Assembly: GCF_000002995.4 (NCBI RefSeq)
Contig: NW_025062478.1
Location: forward strand, 9,363,501 to 9,427,500
From: Brugia malayi
Taxonomy: Eukaryota > Nematoda > Chromadorea > Rhabditida > Onchocercidae
Length of the DNA: 64,000 bases
Direction of reading: 5' to 3'
A model generated the notes under the pieces. That model was not told where the DNA came from. It worked only from the letters and a program-made list of their open reading frames with translations, and ran no database searches. Position 1 is the stretch's first letter, and the number at the start of each line of letters is the position of its first letter. Below are positions 26,418-50,608 of this stretch, in pieces. Made by a program: the position numbers and the translations under genes.

Positions 26418-27511
26418 TTTTTGTTTTTCTTGTAACCTTAATATAAATTTTTGAAATTAAGCAAATATTTTATTTCTTTTTTAATTTAAAAATTTTGTTG
26501 ATTGATTCTAAACTTTTGATAAACTGAATTTAATAAATTTTTTGCTCTTTTTTAAGTCTTAGAAATGAAAAATAATATTTTAAAATGGTTTTCATTTCAA
26601 AAGAAAAACAAAATTAAAAAAAAAAAAATTAAAAGAAATGAAAAGAGTTTTCTCTCTCTCTCTCTCTCAAAAAAAAAAAATAATAAATGAATTGGGAAAA
26701 AGCAATAAATTATTGAGTAAATAGAAGGAAAAGTACTGCAAAACTTTATTTTCGTTTCAAAGAAAAAAAAAAGATAAATTAATGAATTAATTAAGTGATA
26801 AATATACAAATGGATTGTTTATTTATTTTTTCTTTTTAAAAGATAAGAAACTAAGAAAGTTGACAAAATAATAATTAATTAAAGAAAATTATGAAGATGA
26901 GAAATAAATTAATTGAACAAATTAATAAATGCATGAAATGAAACAAAAAAAAAAAAAGAGTAATGAAAAATTTTTTAAATTTGATCGATTCTTTAGATCA
27001 CATTAATTTTTAAAAATAAAATAATGAAGATAAAAAAAAGAAAAAAGATTAATTTAATTAATGCTAGTTAATTAAATGAAAGTATACAAAGTAAAGTAAA
27101 AATAAATATATGAAATAAGTTAATTTAATTAGTAAATCAATTCCAATACCATTTTTTTTTTTTAAAAAAAAAGAAACTATTAATTAAGCAATTAACTGAT
27201 TGCTAACGATAACTAATAGGAAGAAGAAATGAAAATGAGTTAAACATAAAGGAATGAAATTTGAAATTTTTATGAGAATTTGAAATTAAGGTTAAGGACA
27301 AATTAATTAATTTTATTTTTTATATTTATTACGATTTCGTTTTATTTTAACGTTTAAAATAATTAAATTCTAATTTTTTCTTTTTTTTTTTAAAAAAAAG
27401 AAAAGAAATAAAATGGTCGATGATTAGTTGAAATTAAAATATGTTTGGATGAAATAAAATGATTCAGAAATTTGGTCCAAGTAATATTATCGATGTGCTT
27501 TTTCCATTGTA

Positions 27512-27571
27512 ATAGGGGAAAAGAAGAAGAGAGAGAGAGAGGGAAGGACAGAGATAGAGAGGAAAGGGAGA

Positions 27572-27613
<42 letters not shown>

Positions 27614-27627
27614 AAAGAGAAAGAATG
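27512..27627. repeat. (GA)n-rich purine block
   Basis: Almost pure purine run on the plus strand made of GA and GGA words, giving an apparent Arg/Glu open frame that is a repeat artefact. Confidence 0.85.
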
Positions 27628-27828
27628 ATAAAAGGTTGGGTTAAGAAACCTGTTCATAAGGTTCAAAAATGATAAGAAATTTTCATTTGATAATGATAAT
27701 AATAATAATTTTTTGCTTCTTTATATGATATTCTCTAACTAAAATCTTATTGAAGAGAGAAAATTATTTTAATTTGTATAAATTTTAATTTTAAAAAATA
27801 TTTCATTAACAATAAATATAGCAAATTA

Positions 27829-27859
<31 letters not shown>

Positions 27860-28596
27860 CAAAAAGAATATAAAATGTTATATTGAAAATTTTTACTAGT
27901 GAAGCATTAAAATTAAATTTCAGTAAGCAATGAAACATAATTTGTTTTTATTATCTCTTTTAATGACAAATTTAAAAAAAAGAAAGAAAAAACTAAAAAA
28001 TGAATTTTCACTTTTTAAATAAACATTTTAAAAATATAACTGTTTCTTTTACTAATCCAATAAAGAAGAACAATGATTTAATTTTCAAATTTACCAAATT
28101 CTAGTCGAAGAATTTGGAATAGCTTGGAAAATGTATGTTTATTAAAATTTAACTGAATAAAAAGAGATAAGTAAATAAACAAATAAACAAATAAGTAAAT
28201 AGGTGAACATGTTCATAGAAAAATAATTTAAAAGGAGACTTAAAAATATAATAAATTATCAAATATTTTGAATTGTATGTTTATTAAATTCACTAATGAA
28301 GGAAAAAATTAAAAAAAAGCAAAAGAATACTATGAACATAAAAAAAAAAAAGTTGGAGAAAAAATAGAAATTAAATATAAATTTATGCAGTCAATTTCAA
28401 ATTGAAAATTCTCAAAATGACTTTACATTTCAATACACTTTCATTGATCAGAGAGGACAAAAAAAAAAAAATTGTTCTTCCTTTTTTCCTTCACAACTAA
28501 AGAAATACATTCATCGATAATTGTTCAAGCAAACAATTTTAATTTAAAGTTTAAAATTCAGAAAATTAATCAAATGATGCGAGGTAAGCTTCGAAA

Positions 28597-28775
28597 TAAA
28601 TTAATAATAACAATGATAATAGTAATAATAATAACAATAACAAAATAATAGTAGTAATAAGTAATAAATAATAATAATAAATATTGATAACGGTAACACT
28701 AATAATAATAATAATAATAATAAAAAATAAAATAATAAAATAATAATAATAATAATAATAATAAATAATAATAAT

Positions 28776-28815
<40 letters not shown>

Positions 28816-29382
28816 TAATAATAATAAATAATAAATAATAACAAATAAATAATAATAATAATAATAATAAATAATAACAAACAATAAATAATGGTAGCAA
28901 TAATAATAATAATAATAAATAATAACAAACAATAAATAATGGTAGCAATAATAATAATAATAATAAATAATAACAAACAATAAATAATGGTAGCAATAAT
29001 AATAATAATAAATAATAATAAATAATAAAAATAACAAACAATAAATAATGGTAGCAATAATAATAATAATAAATAATAAAAATAATAAATAATAATAATA
29101 ATAATAATAATAAATAATAACAAACAATAAATAATGGTAGCAATAATAATAATAATAAATAATAACAAACAATAAATAATGGTAGCAATAATAATAATAA
29201 TAATAAATAATAACAAACAATAAATAATGGTAGCAATAATAATAATAATAATAAATAATAACAAACAATAAATAATGGTAGCAATAATAATAATAATAAT
29301 AAATAATAACAAACAATAAATAATGGTAGCAATAATAATAATAATAAATAATAACAAACAATAAATCATGGTAATACTTTTC

Positions 29383-29429
<47 letters not shown>

Positions 29430-29700
29430 TAACAAACAATAAATAATGGTAGCAATAATAATAATAAAATAATAACAAACAATAAATAATGGTAGCAATA
29501 ATAATAATAAATAATAACAAACAATAAATCATGGTAATACTTTTCATAATAATAATAATAATAATAAATAATGGTAGCAATAATAATAATAAATAATAAC
29601 AAACAATAAATCATGGTAATACTTGTCATAATAATAATAATAAATAATGGTAACAGTAATAGTAATAATAATAATAATCAATAGTAATACTAGTAAAAGT
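28597..29700. repeat. AAT-based minisatellite with TGGTAGCAATAATA core
   Basis: About a dozen units of ~48 bp share ACAAACAATAAATAATGG, then TAGCAATAAT and a variable run of AAT. Three units carry a variant core, AATCATGGTAATACTTTTCA (or CTTGTCA), near 29367, 29530 and 29610, so the array has two unit families. Unit length varies by multiples of 3, which is why all minus-strand frames stay open for hundreds of bases. These frames (poly Ile/Tyr/Leu) are not genes. Confidence 0.9.
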
Positions 29701-29889
29701 AATAATGTGATATGGAAATGAAAGAGAGAGAGAGAGAGAGAGAGGAGAAGACTGAGAAAGAAAGAGAATGGAAAAGAGAAAGAGTGAGGGGGCATAATGA
29801 AATAAATATAAATAAATGCTTTAAATTTTAGCAGATTAAAGAGAAATGAGGTAAAAAAGCTATGTGTAAAGACAGAGAAAGCAGAGAGA

Positions 29890-29970
29890 AGACAATTAGC
29901 GCATTTTAAACAATTAGCGCTCGCTCATTCCTCTTCGCCGATATGTTCGTATTTCTAGAAAGTATTTCCG
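29890..29970. other. Less AT-rich patch with duplicated CAATTAGCGC
   Basis: CAATTAGCGC occurs twice about 22 bp apart (near 29895 and 29911), followed by TCGCTCATTCCTCTTCGCCG. In a region otherwise near 85% AT this stands out, yet it has no open frame with splice sites. It could be a regulatory site or a relic. Confidence 0.35.
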
Positions 29971-30888
29971 GTTGTAAACTTGATTTAAGACAATGCAAAA
30001 CAAAGAAAGGAAAGCAATTATGGACGAATATTACTAACTAACTAAAATTTCGGCGCATTTATATTATCAATAGAACACAGAGAAATATATTGAAATTTAA
30101 ACTGATTGTAAATATGAATATGAATTAGAAATGTAGTAATAATATAAATACATCAATCATTGTTTAATTGAATTAAATAAAATTAATTAAATGAAATGAA
30201 ACTGAATTGAATAAAATTAAATGCAATGAAAATTAGTGTAATTAGATTAATATGAAATTATAGAGAATTGATAAAATTAAATGAAATTAAATAAAAATTT
30301 AACAGCAATGAATTAAAATAGTTTAAACTTGAAATATTACAATAATCTTTTCTTTTTTACATTATTACATCTAATAATTGCTATATTTTTACAACACTTT
30401 CAAGAAATTTCAGGAAAACAAAAAAAAAAATTTTTTTTTTTTTTTGATAATAATCAAAATTTTACATTGCTTATTCTACTTTATTTTTTTTATTAAAATT
30501 TCATTTAAATTACTCAACTAAGATAAAATTAAACAATTTAATTGAATTAAATTCAGTTGATTAAAATAAATTGTAAATTAGGATAAAATATTATCAACAA
30601 ATTAAATTACTAATACAATAAACAATAACAACAACAAGAATAAAAAAAAAGGTAACGAAAGATATACTAAAAAATAAAGTGTAGAAAATTGGAAAATGAA
30701 AGTTATTTAGCAAATTCTTGAAGCACAAAGAGTAAAGAATAGCAAAAAAAAAGAAAAGATAAGCTGTGGAAGCTTAGTAGCAAATCAACAAGCACTAACA
30801 ACAATCAATAATTAATCTGTTGCAGAGAGGAGGAAAGGGTAAGATTATTAGCTAAGATGAATGATTGATTGATTGATTGGTTGTGTGA

Positions 30889-31437
30889 TGAAGGAGAAGG
30901 AGGAGGAGGAGGAATGAGGAACGAGTAGGAGGGAGGAGAGGAATGAAGGGGAGGAAGAAGAGGAACGAGTAGGAGGGAGGAGAGGAATGAAGGGGAGGAA
31001 GAAGAGGAACGAGTAGGAGGGAGGAGAGGAATGAAGGGGAGGAAGAAGAGAGAGGAATAAATAGGAGGAGGAGGAATGAGGAATGAATAGGAGGAAGGAG
31101 AGGAATGAAGGGGAGGAAGAAGAGGAATGAAGGGGAGGAAGGAGAGAGAGGAATGAGGAATGAATAGGAGGAAGGAGAGGAATGAAGGGGAGGAAGAAGA
31201 GGAACGAGTAGGGGAGGAAGAAGAGGAACGAGTAGGAGGGAGGAGAGGAATGAAGGGGAGGAAGAAGAGGAATAAAGGGGAGGAAGAAGAGGAACGAGTA
31301 GGAGGGAGGAGAGGAATGAAGGGGAGGAAGAGGAGGAATAAAGGGGAGGAAGAAGAGGAACGAGTAGGAGGAAAAGAGGAGGAATGAAGAGGAAGAGGAG
31401 GAACAAGGAATGAATAGGAGTGAAGAAGAGGAATGAA
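30889..31437. repeat. Purine-biased minisatellite, ~45-bp units
   Basis: The plus strand is almost all G and A with scattered single T or C, built from words such as GGAACGAGTAGGAGGGAGGA and GAATGAAGGGGAGGAAGAAG. Units are arranged in variable order. The G content is far above the local background. Three frames remain open across it, encoding Glu/Gly/Arg or Ser/Pro/Leu repeats, which I treat as artefacts. Confidence 0.9.
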
Positions 31438-33651
31438 ATGAAAGATGACTGATTGATAGTAGTGAAATGAGAGAAAATGGGCGATAAAGCAAAGAATGAT
31501 AAATTGATTATGAGTGAAAATTAATGATATTTTGTTATCAATTAATCAAAAAATAATTATTTTTCTTTTTTTTTGTTGTTGTTTATTAACTTATTAAATT
31601 TTAGTAATAATTGTATGAAAAGGAATGAAAAGTATTTAGATGATAAGAAATGATAAGAATGAATAAATATTGTGCTATGATTGATAAGAAAGATAATTTG
31701 AGTGAAATCAAGCAATATTTGCTAGTTTTTTTTTTTATAATTTAATAAATAAATTTAATCTTTAAATGATTTTTTAGGTATGAGAAAAATTCGGGAAAAT
31801 GCAATTATCACATATATACATGATAAATTTAATTAAATGATAAATAAAGCTAAATTATAAACAAATTTAATTAAATGATAAACAAATTTAATTAAATGAT
31901 TAATATAAATTTTGTAAACTATCTTTTTTTTTTTAAATATATATTTAATAATTTAATTCGTTTATCATATTGCTAGCTAATGACAGAATATTTTATTTAT
32001 TGAAAATTAAATTTAAAACAAAGTTTAAAATTAGAATTTAATATTCTGTTAATTATTCCAGTTAAAAAAAAAGTCTTTTTATTAAAGTTTTCATACAATT
32101 ATTATAAGTCAAAGAAAACAATGAAAAAAATTTAACTGAATTTCAAAAATATTTATTCAATGAGAACAAAAAAAAAAAAAACAAAAAACAAATTAATGTA
32201 AGTGAAAAAAAATTTGAATTTTTTAATGCAATTATTATAAAATACATTTAATTATATTTAAATTTTCAAATTATACAATCATTTCGTAAATTATTTGAAT
32301 TTTCATTTAATTTTGATGCGAAATTTTTTGGTATTTTATTGATGAGAAAGGAAGAATAAATTTCTATGTGTTATCTGTTTATTTGCAATTATAATTAATC
32401 ATTTATCATGCTTAATTTTCTTATCAAACATTTTTGTTTTTATCATATCATACTGAACTGATTAACATTCCTAACTAATATTTCCCATTTTTTTTTCTTT
32501 TATCTTTTAATCTAATGGTATTTTCCCCCTTTTTTTTTTTTCTAAATTGAATTCCTTCTACTTTTTTCTTCGTATTAAATTTTTTTTCGTAGCAATTGTC
32601 TAGGAATACAAATCATTTGTAAAAAATTAGGTAAATATTATATTAATTAATTTGGGCAAAAATATATTAGAGAGGTATAATTGTAATTAGGTAAAATTTT
32701 ACTAAAATTAGAAAAGGTTATTTATTTGGTTAGATTAATTTAGGTTTCAATACAATTTAAAGCACAATAGAATAAAATAAAATCACAGGTAGTCAAATCA
32801 CAAGCGCTAATTAATTATTAAATTTTTTCATTTATTCGAATTAATTATACTAAGTAAAAAAATTTTTTTTTGTACTTACTATGACTTTTGTTTGTAAATT
32901 ACTGTTTACTTTGGGTGATATTTAAAATTGTATTGAATATTTCCATTTCTGTTTTCTTTGTTTTTGGAATTAAAAAATTTTTTGGAGATTTTTTTGAAAA
33001 AATTCAATCAAGAATATAAAAAGAAATTAAAGAAAAAAAGATTAAGTGAAAAATATAGATAATAATTAGCGAATGGAAAAAAAGAATTCTTTTTTTGAAA
33101 GAAAAACTATTTTTTTGTAACAGAAAAAAATCTTATCAATTAAAAAAGAAAAATTTAAATAAACAAACAGTTATTATAGTATTTTATTTGCTATTATTGA
33201 TTTTATATCATTTTTTATGTAACGCTGGAAAGTTAAGATAATAATTAAAATATATAATGGAACAATGATTTGTAATTTAATCAAAAACGAAAAAATTTTT
33301 AATTAAAAAGTTAAATATAATTGAAGTCTTCCAATTAAAGCATTTAAAACAATTGTTATCAAAACTAACAAAGAAAGAAAAATTTTTTTCTCGAATAAAA
33401 TTTGTATTGTATATTGCTAAACATTTTTCAGGTGTTTATTTACAAAACAAGATTTAAAAAAACAAAAACAAAAACGAAATATTCCAAGCAATTAATGAGT
33501 AATAATATTTCATATAAATTATTGCAATATTTCAAATTCAAAAAAATAAAATTAATAGGAATTTCTACTAATCAAATAAATTATTCGACAAATATTAACA
33601 AAAAAGAAAAGAGAAAAATTCCAAAAAAAACAGTTCATCTCAACAAAAATA

Positions 33652-44737
<11,086 letters not shown>

Positions 44738-45479
44738 TTATTACTTCCTGCAAAAAAAAAAGAGAAAAAGAACAATGAAATTATATATTTCAAAAAAAAA
44801 AAATCAATTAATGATTTTATATTTTTAAAATGTAATATTAGAAGAAATAATATTACAGTAATAATTGAAATAATATTTTAACATTTGTAAATATTTACCA
44901 TTTCCTATTAAAAAAATATGAAAATGTAAAAAAAAAGTGATATTTATAACTTTATTTCTTCTTAACAATTGTATAAATCAAATAATTAAATTAGTAATGA
45001 TTAATATTATTAATACTATCATTGATTTTATTAATATATTTTTTATTAAAAATAGAAATTTCTTAAAAATGGTAAAAGAGAATAAATTGTAATCTGATAA
45101 AATTATATTATTAAATAAAGTAAAAATAAAGAAAAAATATGACTAATCAGTGATTTTATTAAATACAATTCATTGGTGATAAAAAACACAATTACTTTAT
45201 GAATATTTTTTATAAAAAAAAAAAAAAAAAAAAAAAAACAAAAAATTTTTTAAAAATGATAAAATGTAAGAAAGAATAAATGTTGTAATTGTGATCTGAT
45301 AAAGTGATAATATTGAATAAAATCAAAATAACTAATGCAATCATTTTTATATTCAATTTATTCATGAAATATTTTAATAAGAAATTTTATTAAAATAAAG
45401 AAATGGAAGTAGAAAATGATTGAAAAATTTTTTTAATGTAATAAAAGTGAAACATTCATTCTCTATAAAGTATTAATGG

Positions 45480-45623
45480 TGCAATAATGGTTTGATTACA
45501 GCAATATAGGCAAGAGAAGAATTTAACATAGGGCAAAATATTTTATTGTTGATGCAATAATGGTTTGATTACAGCAATATAGGCAAGAGAAGAATTTAAC
45601 ATAGGGCAAAATATTTTATTGTT
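45480..45623. repeat. Exact 73-bp-period tandem duplication
   Basis: A 71-bp segment beginning TGCAATAATGGTTTGATTAC and ending AAAATATTTTATTGTT occurs at 45480-45550 and again at 45553-45623 with no difference that I can see, so it is recent. Confidence 0.92.
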
Positions 45624-45631
45624 AAACAAAT

Positions 45632-45748
45632 ATTTCAATTTATCAACCATCAACGTAATCTAACTTAAATATTTCAATTTATCAACCATCAACGTAATCT
45701 AACTTAAATATTTCAATTTATCAACCATCAACTTGAACATTTCAATTC
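45632..45748. repeat. 39-bp tandem repeat, three units
   Basis: ATTTCAATTTATCAACCATC with following AACGTAATCTAACTTAAAT recurs at 45632, 45671 and 45710. The third unit diverges at its right end (AACTTGAAC). Confidence 0.85.
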
Positions 45749-45956
45749 AGCAATCAGCAATGTAATCTAATTTTAATATTATGACGGCTTATGAAATCTA
45801 ACTTAAATATTTGCATTTATCATCTAATGCTAAAATTTTTAATTCATTAAATATTTTTTTCATAAGTCATAAGTTAAAAAAATAGAAATTTCAGTATGAA
45901 TCATTCAGTTACATATTAATTTAAAAAAACCGTAAATTTTTTTTAAACTATATAAT

Positions 45957-46103
45957 ATGCGGATTCGGATGCTTCAGAAAAAAGTAGCAAAGCATAAAAA
46001 AACTGATGGTGACATTAATGATGACAAAATTTTAATTCAGATATCAAAACGTGGCAAAAATAATAATTCAAATATCAAAACATTAATAATTGCAGAATTT
46101 TAA
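45957..46103 (+). CDS. Small open frame, 48 residues, doubtful
   Basis: ATG at 45957 and TAA at 46101-46103. The peptide starts MRIRMLQKKVAKHKKTDG and is basic in its first half. Its first ~60 bases are less AT-rich than the surroundings, which is why it was noticed. Its second half runs into a degenerate repeat (AATTCAAATATCAAAA words, 46020-46195). There is no evidence for splicing or a family. It is quite possibly fortuitous. Confidence 0.15.
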   Translation: MRIRMLQKKVAKHKKTDGDINDDKILIQISKRGKNNNSNIKTLIIAEF

Positions 46104-48309
46104 TTCAAATATCAAAATATTAATGATGATAAAATCCCAATTCAAGTATAAAATTATTAATGTTGACAAAGTTTTAATTCAAATGTCAAAATACAAAATA
46201 TAGAAAAGAGGAAAAGAAATAAAAATTAGAATGTATGATAGATTGTGAACAAATAAAATTGTAGTATAAGTGATTATTTCAAATAATATATAATTGATTA
46301 TACATTGATTGAAAAGAAATTACAATAATTAGATCAAAAAAAAAAAAGCGATGTGACACTGAAAAAAAAAAAAAATGACAGGAAAATATTTCAAAGAGAA
46401 TATTTGAACGATATCATTGAATGAACACATTATTATCTAAACTAGCTTGAATAGAAATAATAATAAAAAAAGGAATTTAAAAATTTATGATAAAATTATA
46501 AATTTATAAAAATAATGAAAACATTATAAAAATAAGATGAAATTATAAAAATAAAAAACAAATTATTTTTATGAGTTTATTACAATGAAAATAATACAAA
46601 GAAAAGAATTGAATATATTTGATTTTCTTTTTTTTTTTTTTTCAAAAAATTTGTATAAATGAATACTTTATATATGGTAAACATCCATTTTTTTCATAAA
46701 CTTTCCACTTTACTAAATTTAATTTTTATTAAAATATTTTTTTTTTTCAAATTTAAATTATTGCATAATTTTTAAGCAATTTTTTTCTTTGCTTTTTTGC
46801 ATATTTACTGCAATGTTTGTTGCATTTTTTTGCTATTTTCTCTTTTTATCATCAAATTTTAATAAAATATTTCGAAAAAAAAATCGAAAAAAAAATAAAA
46901 ACTAAGAAATAATAAATTAACAAAACAAAATTGAATAAATGAACAAATCAATCTGAAAAGTTAATTGATGGAAAATTGCAAAAAACTTCGAAGTTTCGTT
47001 GATGATTATAATAACAATTGGGTCATTCCACAATATATATTATTTCTTTTATTGCCGTAATTAACTATGCAAATAACAACAATAATAATAATTATTAATA
47101 TTAATAATTATTTGGAATTGGAACTATAATTAATAATATTAGTTGATATTAATTAATGATAATAATAAGCAATAGTAATAACAATAGTAATAACGATAAC
47201 AACAACATTCATAATAATAATATTAATAATAACAGTAATAACAAAAACATTAGCAATAACAGTAATAATAGCAATAATAATGATGATAATAAATAATAAT
47301 AATATCATTACATAATATATCTCATATAAAACTTAAAAGTGTTGCAAAATAAAAAGCCTTAAATTAAAACTTTTTTTTTTACAATATTTGCACCATTTAT
47401 CTATTTTATACTATTTTACTATTTGTCAAATGTTCCCAAATTCATATTATTTAATTCTTTATTTTATTTATAAAAAAAATTTGAAATTTATTATTATTTA
47501 AAATATAATTAATTGATATATGTTACTGAATATAAAATGTTACTAAAAGATAATCAAAAATTTGCAAAATTATTTTGCTATTAAAAGTGATTAAATCATT
47601 TTAATCAAATATTCAATGTTTTGTCATTATTTATAAAAAATTTTTCTTCTTTCTTTAACTTAATTTTACTATTATTATTTTTTTTTTTGCTTTTTTACAA
47701 CAAAAATATAAAAAAAAAGTTTTATTTCGACTTTCTTTTTTATATGATCTATTATTATTATTATTATAAGTATGACTGATTTATTTAAGGCCTTTTTTTC
47801 ATTTAGAATTCTTCATTTGACACTTTTTTTTTTTTAAAAATACTTTTATTGAATGAACTTAAATTGTCGCATAACTTTTTTGTTTTGTTTGTTTTCTTTT
47901 TTTTATTTTTGGATGACACAATGATAAATGTCTAAAAAGGCATATCATTTTACAATATAAATTGATTGCTTTTTTATTTGCAATTCTACGTTTAACAGCT
48001 AGGAAATGTTTTAAAAAATATTTTCATTATATGGTTATTTAAAATTTATCAAAAATATTTCATTTTAAATTCACTTGAAAATTGAATTTTTTAAAATTGC
48101 TTCGATAAAATTAAACTATTTGAGGAGCATTCTTTCTTAAGAAAAAAATGTATTACTGTAATGAAATTGAAATGAAGAAAATAAATTGCACAATAAAAAA
48201 TTTCAATGCAAATATTGGAATATTATCATTTAATAAAAAGTATTTATTTGTATTTGTAAAGCATCAAAATGAAAACTTGTTTTGAAAACAAATACAACAA
48301 AACTTCAAA

Positions 48310-48850
48310 GTAATAAATATGAATAACAACAATAATAATAATAATCGCATTTTGATTGTTAAAAAATATAAATATTTTGAGAAAAGGCAAAAAAACGAAA
48401 AAATGAAAAAAAAAAAACAATCTATAATAATAACAATAGTGATAATAAAAATAATAGTAAAAAGGGTAATATTAGCAATGATAGTAATAATAATATTAAT
48501 AATGAAAACAATGATAATAATAATAGTAGTAATAGTAACAATGATAGTAATAATAATGTTAATATTATTAATGACAACAATTGCAGCAACAATAACAATA
48601 GTGATAATAATAGTAATAGTGATAGTGATAATAATAACACTGACATTAATAATGATAACAATAACAGCAATAATAACAGTAGTGGTATTAATAATAATAA
48701 TAATAATAGTAGTAGTAGTAATAATAGTAATAGTGACAATGATAGTAATAATAATAATACTATTATTAATAATGATACTATTAATAGCAATAATAATAGT
48801 ATTAATAATAACGATATCAATAACATTAGTAATAATAATTTGTTTCTTTC
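48310..48850. repeat. Degenerate AAT/AGT/AAC/GAT triplet array
   Basis: Triplet-periodic sequence in which nearly every triplet is AAT, AGT, AAC, GAT or a one-base variant. It keeps several frames open on both strands (poly Ile/Val/Thr, poly Leu/Ser, poly Asn/Ser). There is no coding constraint visible beyond the triplet rhythm. Confidence 0.85.
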
Positions 48851-49484
48851 TTTTGTCAAGAAGTATTATATAATTTATTTGCAAATGTTACGCAAAGTTC
48901 TGGATGTCTGATCTTTTGCTCATTATTCAATTCATATTTATTTTATTCTCATTTAAGTATTTTGTTATTGAATTATTATTCAATTACAAATGTTTGCTAA
49001 TTTGCTTATTCATTTTATTTAACATCGCATTTCTAATCTGTTTGCTATTTTTTTTCATTTTATTTACTAACATTCTTTAGTGAGTTATTACTCGTAAATT
49101 TATTTCAATTTAATTAGTAATTACTGGTAATTTCATTTAAAGTATACATCAAAAAGAAAATGAAGTAATTTTCTTTTTGTTAGCTAAAAATAAAAAAAAA
49201 AAATGGAGAAACTTTTTAATATTTTAATAAATCAATAAATTAAATTGTATTAATTAAAATACAAATTTCTTCTAATGTTGTAAACAAATTAATTAAATTA
49301 GTAGTTTCATTTTGAGAAATAATTATTTACTAATCATCAATAAATAAAAGCAAAAATTCATTCAACAAAATAGGCGAAAATTAAATTAGCATTAAAGTTT
49401 TATCAGTATGAAAGCATTTGCAAATAATCAATTAATTGTCATTGTCAACATTATAGATAAATTGCGTAAATAAAAAAAGGGAAG

Positions 49485-49517
<33 letters not shown>

Positions 49518-50580
49518 GGAAAGAGAGAAAAAGAAAAATTAATTATTTATAAGATTTTTTGCTTTAGCAAAGCAAAAATATCTTTTTCTTATCTTTCTTT
49601 TTCATTTTTCTTCCATTTAACAATTTATTTTTTATTATAATATAATTTTAAATTCAAAAAATGCAAAAGAATTAAAAATAAAAGTAAAAATATATATTTG
49701 CACTTAAAAATTGTATTAAATAATATTTTTAAATAATTAATTATAAATTACAAAATGTTAGAAAAGTTTTAATCATTGCAAATTATCTAATTCGAGAAAT
49801 ATCAAAAATTTTGATAAATTCTATAGATTAGATCAACAAAAAAGAAAAACTGGAAGGAATTATTTGCAAGTAATTAATTTGTGACTAAATTATTTTTTAA
49901 TTTTCATTTTTCTAATTCGATTTTTCTAATATTAAATTTTTTTTTTTAAATGAATAACAATGTTAGAATGCAAATGATTAATATTTCACTTCGGGAAATA
50001 GTCGCAATTTTAAATCTTTTATTTAATTTTGAGAAATTTATTCAATTTTAAAAATGAACCAAAATATTTAAGAATTTGTCTATTTATTAGCTGGTCACAA
50101 TTTACGGGCAAATTTACCCGGTACAATTTTTATAAAATAAATTTTTTTAAAAATATTATTTTCAAATTTCCATTTGCAATTTTTTTTTGTAAAATTTTTT
50201 TTTAGAATATAATTATAGAATTTTGTAACAATTTAAGACATCAGATGCTATCTAATTTGTTCAGCAATTAAATGTTTTTAATTAAAATGTTAATGGTATC
50301 ATTTTTAATTTTTTATTTTTTTGAAAAATTTCATTATTAATTTTAAATAACGAAAAATTAAAAAAAAAAAAACTTATACACAAATTTAGTTTTGATATTT
50401 AATAATATATTTTGCAAAATTTTTTCTTCTCAAAAATTTTAAATTGCAAAGAATTGAAACGTTTTTTTTTTCTTTTTTCGAGAATTTAACTTTTTTAAAT
50501 TTTTGCAATAAAAATAAAAAGTTGAAAATTTCAGCAAATATTTTCTATGATTTGACATCATTATTGGTTTGCTCAATGAT

Positions 50581-50608
50581 AAAAATGATACCCTTGGGTA
50601 TCACTTTT
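50581..50608. other. Tight hairpin with TT loop
   Basis: TGATACCC and GGGTATCA are perfect 8-bp arms around a TT spacer; beyond one A/C mismatch, A and T runs extend the pairing by about four more bases. The T-run that follows would give a plus-strand RNA an intrinsic-terminator-like shape, though that has no known meaning for nuclear pol II. Confidence 0.6.

Larger units (their letters stand above)
26418..33651. other. 7.2-kb spacer between the cathepsin and Kazal genes
   Basis: No exon with usable splice sites and coding character was found on either strand. It contains a CT/GA tract at 26649-26668, a GA block at 27512-27627, an AAT-based minisatellite, another GA run at 29722-29742, a small less AT-rich patch at 29890-29970, a purine-biased minisatellite, and ordinary AT-rich sequence. 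Long open frames in the repeats have no coding content. Confidence 0.6.

Noticed and set aside
28566..29629. Long overlapping minus-strand frames of up to 310 codons (poly Ile/Tyr/Leu)
   Set aside because: They lie wholly inside an AAT-based minisatellite whose unit lengths vary by multiples of three, so all frames stay open. There is no splice or coding signal.
30848..31492. Ser/Pro/Leu-rich minus-strand frame of 214 codons and Glu/Arg-rich plus-strand frame
   Set aside because: Both come from the purine-biased minisatellite; two minus frames and one plus frame are open at once.
48264..48884. Frames of 145-206 codons on both strands
   Set aside because: Degenerate triplet array; composition is only Ile/Val/Thr/Leu/Asn/Ser and there is no sign of selection on either strand.
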